In this document: positions 7,420-12,833 of the stretch, in pieces
Layout of the letters: each line of letters opens with the position of its first letter
Position numbering within the stretch: the first letter of the stretch is position 1
DNA from: Hydnum rufescens UP504
Taxonomy: Eukaryota; Basidiomycota; Agaricomycetes; Cantharellales; Hydnaceae
Length of the DNA: 12,833 nucleotides
Assembly: GCA_014904985.1 (NCBI GenBank)
Contig: MU129453.1
Span: 1-12,833 of the forward strand
Direction: 5' to 3'
Notes under the pieces: generated by a model
Databases searched by the model: none
Seen by the model: only the letters and a program-made list of their open reading frames with translations
Told to the model about the DNA's origin: nothing
Made by a program: the position numbers and the translations under genes

Positions 7420-8023
7420 ATGCCAAGGCCCAGTAGCCCACTCAAAAGGCATTTTCATGACACAGACCAAAAGTATCTTACCAACAGTACTCACCATGCT
7501 CTCAAGTGCTGTGGCTGTGTACGTGTTGTCTTTGCTAGAATCCGAGACCAGAATGCTGCTGAAGTTGCTAGTGGTCATCGAGAAATGAGTACCCCAGAAT
7601 CTGACCTAATGCAAAAAGGTGAGTTCTTCACTATTGAATCCCTAAAGACCCTGTTTGGATAACCCTGACAACCTGCATACAATAATATATAGCCATCGGT
7701 GATGAATCTGTTCCTGCTATTCAAGGCTCAACCCCCAAGCTTGCTCACCATCTAGTACATTGCCCTAATGCTTCTCCAGAGGCCCAACATGAAGGACAGC
7801 AATGGCTCAAGGATCACTCAACATCAAATCTGAGTGAGAAAGGATCTATCCCAGCGCTTGGGTCTGGCACACACCCCCCACCATATTCCCTTCCATCCAA
7901 CACATTTATGGTACAGCCAGCCACTCAACTGTTGTCACAGTCAAGCAATGTGCCAGCAATCCCAAATCAGCAGCAATTTGCAAATCTTCTGTTGCATGCT
8001 GCAATTTCTGCTGGCTGGGGCTG
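7420..8023 (+). pseudogene. Truncated hAT-type transposase, N-terminal part
   Basis: Exon 1 (7420-7618) and exon 2 (7693-8023) join in phase through a 74-nt intron to give about 176 residues. A BED-like zinc finger is suggested by Cys-Cys-Gly-Cys (CCGC) near residue 40, and by a His-rich HHLVHC motif about 50 residues later, followed by CPNASPEA and a WLKDH segment. This spacing and these motifs are typical of fungal hAT transposase N-termini. The last residues, QQQFANLLLHAAISAGW, resemble the segment before the hAT catalytic core. The RNase H-like core, with its Asp-Asp-Glu residues and dimerisation domain, is missing because a retrotransposon LTR begins at 8024. The start was chosen as the first ATG in the frame with a TATA-like box upstream. 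The copy cannot encode an active transposase. Confidence 0.65.
7619..7692 (+). other. Spliceosomal intron in hAT transposase
   Basis: The donor is AAAAAG/GTGAGT, the branch-like sequence CCTGACAAC lies at about 7664-7672, and the acceptor is TATATAG/CC. Removing these 74 nt joins exon 1, ending with one base of a codon, to exon 2 in the frame that encodes the His-Cys half of the zinc finger. Without splicing, exon 1 ends at TAA 7660-7662. Confidence 0.7.
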
Positions 8024-8242
8024 TGTCAGGGCCACGCTGCGACGAGGGCACCAAACAAATGTAAACACAAATAATTCCGGCTAAGTCCGGTGTAAGTCCG
8101 GCTAAGTCCACAAGAATCCGGGCAAGAATGAGATAAGGAGGTTAGGGATGTCAGAGGAGCAGTCCAGCTGCCCGGAAGGGACTAGGCGGAAATGAGCACA
8201 GCGGTCCTTAAGCTCGTGGAGTTGACTGGATAATACTCGGAG

Positions 8243-8344
8243 CTGTAGTCCAGAGTAACAGCGGAAATCCTGAGATTATGTAATATGAATATGGAATACA
8301 TGAAGGCTGACCTGTAGTCCAGAGTAACAGCAGAAATCCTGAGA
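8243..8344. repeat. Two 33-bp direct repeats inside the LTR
   Basis: The 33-bp unit starting CTGTAGTCCAGAGTAACAGC occurs at 8243-8275 and 8312-8344 with one mismatch (GCGG versus GCAG). They lie downstream of the TATA box on the minus strand, so probably in the transcribed part of the LTR. Confidence 0.85.
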
Positions 8345-8380
8345 GACCAAAGCTGGGGTCTCTGGACTTCGCTCTCGGAC

Positions 8381-8390
8381 TACTTATACA
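8381..8390 (-). promoter_or_regulatory. LTR TATA box
   Basis: On the minus strand the sequence reads TGTATAAGTA, about 320 bases from the start of the LTR. This is a suitable position for the U3 promoter; transcription would begin near 8350-8360. Confidence 0.55.
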
Positions 8391-8608
8391 TGATGACTAT
8401 ACTATGGGGGAGTGATTGCTAAACTGTGGGTGGTTACAAGGGGGACAGGAACAGGAACAGGAACTCAGCCAGGGGACAAACCGGAAGCAATGGGAAATGA
8501 AAGGGAAATGAAACCAAGATAGGGTTGGATCGGAGTCAAACCGGAAGCAAAGTGGACTTGGGCAAAGGAACTAAGTGGAGAACTGGACTGGGGTGGGTGG
8601 ACAAGGAC

Positions 8609-8690
8609 CGGAGTGATCGGAGTGGGCCAGAGTGGACCAGAGTGGACTGGAGTGGACCAGAGTGGACCGGAGTGGACCGGAGTGGAGAGG
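8609..8690. repeat. 10-bp minisatellite in LTR U3
   Basis: About eight tandem units of GAGTGGACCG/GAGTGGACCA run next to the LTR start. The 10-base period is close to one helical turn. Open frames across it on both strands are by-products of the repeat. Confidence 0.85.
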
Positions 8691-8707
8691 AGGGACAAAC
8701 CCTGACA

Positions 8708-8720
8708 TCACCCCCTCTTA
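8708..8720 (-). other. Polypurine tract of gypsy element
   Basis: On the minus strand TAAGAGGGGGTGA lies immediately before the LTR start TGTCAGGG and just after the polyprotein stop codon at 8728-8730. This is the expected site of plus-strand DNA priming during reverse transcription. Confidence 0.7.
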
Positions 8721-8727
8721 GGGCCGA

Positions 8728-9540
8728 TCATCCCGATTGGCCGGAGGAGCAGGGATCAATGGGTTGACCAGTCCGGGAGGTCTGCAGGGGTTCGGTTAGG
8801 AGTGGACATGTCCGGAACCCAATGGAGGAGAAGTCAATGGCACTGATCCACCGTGGAGCTTCCGGATGAGCAAGGTGGAACTCTGTGATGACTTCCAGGG
8901 CATTACCTAGATTGGTCTCTGGAAGCCATTGGTTCTCCGAGGGTGGGTAGCCTTTCCATTTCACCAAGTACTGGAGTTGGCCTCGGAAATAGCGGGAGTT
9001 TTCAATCCATTCCACCTCATACTCCTCCTCACCACCATGGAGGATAGGAGGAGGCGGAGGATGTGCAACACGATCCATAATTGGGTCAGGCCGGAAAGGG
9101 CGGAGTTTCGAGACATGGAACACCGGGTGGACTTGCACGGAGGGGGGAAGTTTGAGCTGGATAGCAGAGCGGGAGATCACCTTGTCCACTTTGTACGGGC
9201 CTAACCACTTGTCTGAGAGTTTCCGGGCTGGGCGGTCAATGGAAATGTTGTGAGCATCCAGCCATACTGAGTCTCCGACTGCATACTCTGGGGCTTCTGT
9301 CCGGTGTGCATCATAGTGACAAGCCATGTCCTCGGCTGCTTGGCGGAGAGCGGACTGGGCTTCCTCAGAGGTTTTCTGCATCCGTGTGACAAAGTCCGTG
9401 GCTGCTTCAACAACTCCAGGGCAGATTGGTTCAGTACTGAGGCGAGGATCTTGGCCAGAGTCAAGGCGGAATGGGGTTTCCCGGGTGGAGGAGTGAATCC
9501 GGTTATTGTATGCAAACTCCGCCATAGGGAGCCAGTCTGC
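8728..9540 (-). pseudogene. pol: Gypsy integrase C-terminus with chromodomain
   Basis: The open frame covers the end of the core (AEFAYNNRIHSSTRETPF), a GPY/F module (DKWLGPYKVDKV, about 9180-9210), the HPVFHVSKLRP motif, and a chromodomain at about 8875-9024 (QLQYLVKWKGYPPSENQW, then NALEVITEF). The chromodomain of such elements is thought to steer integration to particular chromatin. About 48 residues follow before the stop at 8728-8730. This is the longest intact piece of the element and identifies it as a chromovirus. Confidence 0.9.
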
Positions 9541-9544
9541 CCAA

Positions 9545-9775
9545 TATTTTGTCTGTGGTTGACAAAGATCCGGAGGTACTGCTCGATCTCCTGATTGACT
9601 CGCTCCATCTGTCCGTCTGTCTGGGGGTGGAATGCTGTGGAGAAGTTGGTTTTAACTCCAAGGAGTGAATTGAGTTCCTTCATGAACTTCGAGGTGAATG
9701 TGGTGCCCCGATCGCTGATGATGGTCTCTGGAAGGCCATGGTGCCTCCAGACATTGTCTCGGAAAAGGCGGGCAC
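9545..9775 (-). pseudogene. pol: Gypsy integrase: core with second Asp and Glu
   Basis: IISDRGTTF supplies the second catalytic Asp (9711-9713). FHPQTDGQMERVNQEIEQYL supplies the catalytic Glu (9603-9605), giving the D,D-35-E spacing of retroviral-type integrases. The frame loses register near 9545, where WADWLPMAEFAYNN continues in the frame of the chromodomain part. All three catalytic residues are retained although the gene is broken. Confidence 0.85.
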
Positions 9776-10015
9776 TCCAGCGGAGTCCACTGTGGTCGTT
9801 GTGGGCATCACATGAATCCGTTTGGAGAGTCGGTCGACGACGATCATCACACTGTCAAATCCATGTGACTCTGGGAGCTCCATGATCATGTCCACTGATA
9901 TGACTTGCCATCGGCGGTCTGGAACCGGATTAGGGTGGAGAGTTCCGGATGGTTTGGACGGGAAGGTTTTGGTCCGATTGCAGGTGTCACAGGTGGAGAC
10001 ATAGGTTGCACATAC
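9680..10015 (-). pseudogene. pol: Gypsy integrase: CC pair and first core Asp
   Basis: This frame carries CDTCNRTK, the second half of the zinc finger. The core then starts with WQVISVDMIMELPES, whose Asp (9890-9892) is the first of the catalytic triad, and continues with MIVVDRLSKRIHVMP. After VDSAGV, near 9770, the register shifts, and the core continues in another frame (RDNVWRHHGLPETIISDRG). Confidence 0.85.
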
Positions 10016-10310
10016 CGTGACATCCCTGGCCACCAGTAGTGGCGAGACACAAGTTGTATGTCTTCCATCGTCCGGGGTGGCCTGTGGTTGGGGTGTCGTG
10101 GTGTTCACGGACTAGGTCATGACGGAGTTTGGAGTCCAGTGGAACATAGACACGTCCACGGAAAAGGACCAGAGACCCTTGGAGTTCCCAATCTTTCAGG
10201 TGAGCCTTCGGGCCATCTCTGTTTAACTCCTTGATGATCTGGACTACTTTGTCATCAATATCCATGGCCCTTTTGATCCGAGCCATCAAGCTCCGACTAG
10301 GTCCTTCCAC
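9987..10310 (-). pseudogene. pol: Gypsy integrase: leader and zinc-binding domain start
   Basis: The frame encodes the integrase N-terminal region, with LVLFRGRVYVP and REHHDTPTTGHPGRWKT, which supplies the two His of the HHCC zinc finger. Near 10060 the register changes: VSRHYWWPGM lies in another frame (9886-10068). A further change near 10012 brings the two Cys (CDTC, 9980-9991) into the frame of 9680-10108. The zinc finger is therefore spread over three frames. Confidence 0.8.
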
Positions 10311-10400
10311 TGCACAACCTCTGTGGTGTCTAGGGCACGGGACTGGAAAGCAGTTGGCTTCAGTAGGACTACATCAGGAGTTATCGGAGTCTCCTCTGCG
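10286..10400 (-). pseudogene. pol: Gypsy pol: RNase H-integrase connector
   Basis: After the register change near 10400 the frame reads APGPSAEETPITPDVVLLKP and runs to TGA 10286-10288. This is the variable linker between RNase H and integrase. It shifts register again near 10300, where SLMARIKRAMDIDDKV begins the integrase leader. Confidence 0.65.
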
Positions 10401-10965
10401 GATGGTCCGGGCGCCGTGAAAGAGCATCCGGTTTCCCGGACTGTGATCCGGAGCAGTGCTGGAGGGTGAAGTTGAACCGGGAAAGGAAAATATTCCAGTG
10501 GGCTTGTCTCCAATTCAGCTTCTGTGCAGTCCGGAAGTACTGAAGGTTCTGGTGGTCCGTCAAGATCTCAATCGGATGTGGAGAGCCCTCTAGGTAATGT
10601 CTCCATGCCTCCAGAGCTCGGATGATGGCCATGAGCTCCTTGTCATAGATGTCATAATTCCTCTCAGCCTCTGACAGACTTTTCGATAGGAAACCTACTG
10701 GGTGCCACTTTCCATCCTCTTGGAGCTGTGAGAGTACTGCTCCAGTTGCATATCCGGAGGCATCGGCTTCCACTCGGAAGCATCCGGATTCAGAGGGAAA
10801 GACTAGGATCGGTGCGGAGGTGACAAGGGATTTCAGTTTGACAAAGGCATTACGTTCGGCATCGGCCCATTGGAAGGGGGTGTCCTTCCGGGTGAGATCA
10901 TTCAAAGGTCTGGCAACCTTAGCGAAATCCTGGATGAACCAGGTGGTAGAAGTTGATGAATCCAA
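10381..10965 (-). pseudogene. pol: Gypsy pol: RNase H domain
   Basis: This frame takes over from RT near 10945 with FIQDFAKVARPLNDLT. The RNase H core follows: VEADASGYATGAVLSQ (first Asp), YDKELMAII (Glu), EILTDHQNLQYF (Asp) and a C-terminal DALSRRPDH, the usual Ty3/gypsy tether end. The domain would degrade the RNA strand of the hybrid. The frame terminates at TAA 10381-10383, while homologous sequence continues in another register from about 10400. Confidence 0.9.
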
Positions 10966-11425
10966 GGAATGACTGCGTCTCCTTCAGGTTCTTGGGTTCT
11001 GGCCATTCCATTACACCTTCAACCTTGATAGGGTCCATCTCCACATGATCCGGGGTGAACACCATCCCTAGATACTCAATCCGGTCCCGGAAGAACTCAC
11101 ACTTCTCGGGTTTCAAGAAGAGGTTGTTCTCCTGGAGTGTCTGCAGGATCCCTCGGACACCGCGGACGTACTCCTCCCGGGTCTTGGCAAAGCTTAGGAT
11201 GTCATCCAGATACACGATGCACACTCCATTGTCGATCCATTCCCGGAGGACATCATTGATCATGTTCTGGAAGGTACCCGGAGAGTTGCAAAGTCCAAAG
11301 AACATGACCAAGGGTTCAAACAGTCCTCGGTTAGTCCGGAAAGCCGCTTTCCATTCTTCTCCGTCTGCCATCCGGATATTCTGGAAGCCCCACCACAAGT
11401 CCAGTTTCCCAAACACTTTGGCTCC
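10919..11425 (-). pseudogene. pol: Gypsy pol: reverse transcriptase core
   Basis: It begins directly after the TGA in the same frame. GKLDLWWGFQNIRM holds the first catalytic Asp, FGLCNSPGTFQ is the template-contact motif, and IVYLDDIL (YLDD at 11201-11212) holds the paired catalytic Asp. The thumb and connection follow, with KCEFF and YLGMVF. All catalytic residues are present, so loss of function comes from stops and frameshifts. The frame runs off near 10945 at the FLGFINFY motif and the domain continues in another register. Confidence 0.9.
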
Positions 11426-12067
11426 TCAGAGTCGGTCAATGACATCAGAGATCAGAGGTAAGGGGTATGCATTCTTGACCGTGATGTCATTGAGTTTCCG
11501 GTAGTCCTGGACTAGCCGAAAACCTCCATCTTTTTTCTTCACAAAGAACACTGGGGCAGCCATAGGGGATTTGGAAGGGCGGATCCGACCGGAGGCCAGG
11601 TTTTCCTTCAGGAAGTCATCGAGTTCCTTTTGCTCTGCTGGGGAGAGTGGGAAGAGTTTGGCTGGGGGAGGCAGCTGGGCTCCCTTGTTAAACTCGATAT
11701 GGTGATCCCACGGTTTCTGGCCAGGGAGCTGATCAAAGGAGTCCTTGGAAAACACATCTCGGAAGTCACGGAATTCCTCCAGGACAAGCTCCTCAAACGT
11801 CTTCACTGGCTCATTGGCTTTGGCTTTTGCAGCCTCTGCCAGCCTCTGGGAAGGGGTGCTCGTTGCTTGGACAATCTCGGAGTGCTCAGTGTCACTGGGG
11901 AAGTAAGCTGCAAAAATGGCATCTCCTTTTTCCAGTGTCAGGGACTCATTAATGTTGTCAGCATCATCCTCCATGGGGGTGGGAGGTGTCTGGGGTTCTT
12001 CCAGTGTTGTCCGGGTTCTTCCAGTGTCTTCCTGGAGATTCTCCCTTGTCGACGCTCCGTGTTCCAC
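11426..12067 (-). pseudogene. pol: Gypsy pol: linker and N-terminal RT
   Basis: The first part of this 213-codon frame is an acidic linker of the kind found between protease and RT. It is followed by FRDVFSK and by RT motifs 1-2: [20 protein letters not shown] and [11 protein letters not shown], then [12 protein letters not shown]. The frame ends at TGA 11426-11428 where relatives have Arg, so CGA probably became TGA. The next motif (GAKVFGKLDL) continues in the same frame after the stop. The start codon is uncertain, since the upstream gag-protease part is missing. Confidence 0.85.
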
Positions 12068-12104
12068 ATCTTCCAGATCACTACACGACAGTCAGATGGG
12101 CACC

Positions 12105-12235
12105 AGGTCAGTGCAGGCTGGTCAGTCACATAGGGGACCTAATTTAGGTACCACTTTCGGGGCAGAAAATGGTACCTAATAGGTCCCCCAAACCTTACGG
12201 CCGAAATCAGGCCATTCCAATTCAGTTTTTGGGCC
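12105..12235 (-). repeat. Hairpin-bearing dispersed repeat, right inverted copy
   Basis: In reverse complement this matches the left-end repeat: GGGGGACCTATTAGGTACCA, a loop with CTGCCCC, TGGTACCTAAATTAGGT, then GTGACTGACCA and GCCTGCA. On the plus strand the arms are 12133-12153 and 12170-12188, and pair better than in the left copy. AATGGCC and CGGCC motifs and an AT-rich tract follow outward, in the same order as on the left. It abuts the truncated gypsy element, so it either inserted there or marks a rearrangement junction. Confidence 0.75.
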
Positions 12236-12265
12236 ATCTGTCAGCCAATCCATGGCTGTGCTAGA

Positions 12266-12369
12266 TTATATACTTATTTATTATTATTTGTTTACTATTT
12301 ATTATTATTATTACTACTATTATTATATACATATTACACTATATACATATTACCCCCCCCCCCCGGGGG
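12266..12369. repeat. AT-rich microsatellite and poly-C/poly-G run
   Basis: TTATTATTA-type repeats run from about 12266 to 12350. They are followed by 12 C residues (12353-12364) and 5 G residues (12365-12369). The AT part lies outside the right inverted repeat copy, as a similar tract does on the left. The abrupt C run may mark a junction or a local assembly weakness. Confidence 0.8.
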
Positions 12370-12463
12370 TCTGCCACCACAGGGGGCGGATGGTTCATGT
12401 GGGTTATGCACCCGCATCTGCCCATACCCATACACCCCCGGTCGGGGCTGGTTCCCTTTGGGC

Positions 12464-12479
12464 ACTCCCTTGAGGGAGT
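12464..12479. repeat. Short inverted repeat
   Basis: ACTCCCTTGAGGGAGT gives a 7-bp stem with a 2-nt loop, or 6 bp with a 4-nt loop. The stem is short and could occur by chance; listed because two longer hairpins follow within 260 bases. Confidence 0.5.
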
Positions 12480-12617
12480 CGGTTTTCGTTTGTGGGGGCT
12501 CGTTCGCGGTTATCGTTTGCGGTGTCTCATTCGGTGGGTTCATATTTGGGGGTTCGTGGGGTTCTGGTTCAGGACCTAAAGAAATAATTGATGAAACATT
12601 AGTAGAACAGTAACGCA

Positions 12618-12653
12618 GCGCAAAAAGAGCAGCTTATGCTGCTCTTTTTGCGC
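12618..12653. repeat. Perfect 16-bp-arm palindrome
   Basis: GCGCAAAAAGAGCAGC (12618-12633), loop TTAT, then the exact complement GCTGCTCTTTTTGCGC (12638-12653). A perfect 16-bp stem is far beyond chance in a window of this size. It could be a foldback miniature element, a structured RNA element or a terminator-like hairpin; no coding gene lies beside it. Confidence 0.9.
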
Positions 12654-12697
12654 CACAAGAACAAGAAGTGAAAATAAAAAAGAAAACATACTTTGTA

Positions 12698-12730
12698 GTA
12701 CCCCACACCCACTGTGGGAGTGTGGGGTAC
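12698..12730. repeat. Inverted repeat with 11-bp perfect arms
   Basis: GTACCCCACAC (12698-12708) pairs with GTGTGGGGTAC (12720-12730). Inside, CCCAC and GTGGG can extend the stem with a small mismatch. It lies 45 bases after the 16-bp palindrome. Confidence 0.85.
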
Positions 12731-12833
12731 TGGGGCTGTATACTCTGGGTCATACATACGGGTCCTCTCTGTGCCCCGTTGTTCAGGCGTTGATAAATGG
12801 GTTGCAGGGGGGGGCTCGCGTTGGTATTCATTT

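Larger units (their letters stand above)
8024..8707 (-). repeat. 3' LTR of Ty3/gypsy element
   Basis: This 684-bp segment has 8-bp inverted ends: TGTCAGGG at 8024-8031 and CCCTGACA at 8700-8707, giving the usual TG...CA termini on the minus strand. It lies directly beyond the purine-rich tract that follows the polyprotein stop. It contains a TATA box, two 33-bp direct repeats, a 10-bp minisatellite, an ACAGGA triplet repeat (about 8445-8462) and AAGTCCGG repeats (8076-8110). The flanking bases 8019-8023 (GGCTG) would be half of a 5-bp target duplication; the partner cannot be tested because the other LTR is absent. Confidence 0.8.
8024..12067 (-). mobile_element. 5'-truncated Ty3/gypsy chromovirus, inactivated
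   Basis: The minus-strand order is RT, RNase H, integrase, chromodomain, polypurine tract, LTR, which defines a chromodomain-bearing Ty3/gypsy element. The 5' LTR, primer-binding site, gag and protease are absent; retroelement sequence stops between 12067 and about 12110, where the hairpin repeat begins. The polyprotein is broken by a TGA at 11426-11428 and register changes near 10945, 10400, 10300, 10060, 10012, 9770 and 9545. It has inserted into the hAT transposase gene in opposite orientation. It is a non-autonomous relic. Confidence 0.85.
12370..12833. other. Hairpin-rich non-coding end, no gene seen
   Basis: No frame in this stretch resembles a protein; the short Pro/Gly-rich frames follow from G- and C-runs. 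Three hairpins are present (separate entries). GGTTCAGGACC at about 12568 partly resembles a Pol III B box, but no matching A box at correct spacing was found, so no SINE call is made. Confidence 0.6.

Noticed and set aside
8465..8767. Open frames of 77-80 codons on both strands across 8465-8767
   Set aside because: They run through the 10-bp minisatellite in the LTR; repetitive peptide content reflects the DNA repeat, not a gene.
11055..11504. Plus-strand 149-codon frame
   Set aside because: It is antisense to the clearly identified reverse transcriptase with YLDD.
12116..12120. GGCTG as partner target duplication of the gypsy LTR flank (8019-8023)
   Set aside because: A five-base match is expected by chance, no LTR end adjoins it, and the following bases do not continue the hAT gene.
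11630..12179. Plus-strand frames of 167 and 87 codons
   Set aside because: They lie opposite the gypsy linker and RT start and have no independent motif.
12252..12543. Tyr-rich plus frame and Pro/Gly-rich minus frame
   Set aside because: Composition follows from the AT microsatellite and the C/G runs.
12370..12600. SINE or tRNA-derived element
   Set aside because: Only a partial B-box-like string was found; no A box at proper spacing and no cloverleaf.

Overview
The window looks like repeat-rich nuclear DNA of a filamentous fungus, most likely a basidiomycete (Agaricomycetes). The grounds are a chromodomain-bearing Ty3/gypsy element, a hAT transposase start with one short GT-AG intron, many 48-64 nt fungal-type introns, and AT-rich simple repeats. 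The order or genus cannot be fixed from the sequence alone. No intact housekeeping gene, tRNA, rRNA or CRISPR array was seen.

Layout. (1) 1-310: AT-rich tail, short CGGCCAATTTT repeats, then a hairpin-forming repeat. A diverged inverted copy of it lies at 12105-12235. (2) About 330-4400: a degenerate tandem array (period about 585 bp in its clearest parts) with long plus-strand open frames but repeated splice-like signals on the minus strand. The coding strand is unresolved, and neither strand gives one continuous gene. (3) 4500-5600: no gene seen, but two or three copies of a degenerate direct repeat. (4) 5860-7100: a broken plus-strand gene of unrecognised family that begins with a chromodomain-like segment. 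(5) 7087-8023: the 5' part of a hAT-type DNA transposon, with GGTCA-rich subterminal sequence, a TATA-like box, and two exons encoding a BED-like zinc-finger N-terminus. (6) 8024-12067: a minus-strand Ty3/gypsy chromovirus inserted into the hAT gene. Its LTR (8024-8707), polypurine tract, chromodomain, integrase, RNase H and RT are recognisable, but it carries about seven frameshifts and one stop. Its gag, protease, primer-binding site and second LTR are absent. (7) 12105-12235: inverted copy of the left-end repeat, next to the truncated retroelement. (8) 12240-12833: AT-rich microsatellite, a 12-C run, and three hairpins including a perfect 16-bp-arm palindrome; no gene seen.

The parts do not form a pathway. 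They read as a nest of decayed mobile elements: gypsy inside hAT, and hAT probably inside or at the end of the chromodomain gene. Beside them lies a tandemly duplicated, intron-rich sequence of unknown function. The most unusual points are the intron-bearing tandem array, the inverted repeat pair 11.8 kb apart, and the unrecognised chromodomain gene.
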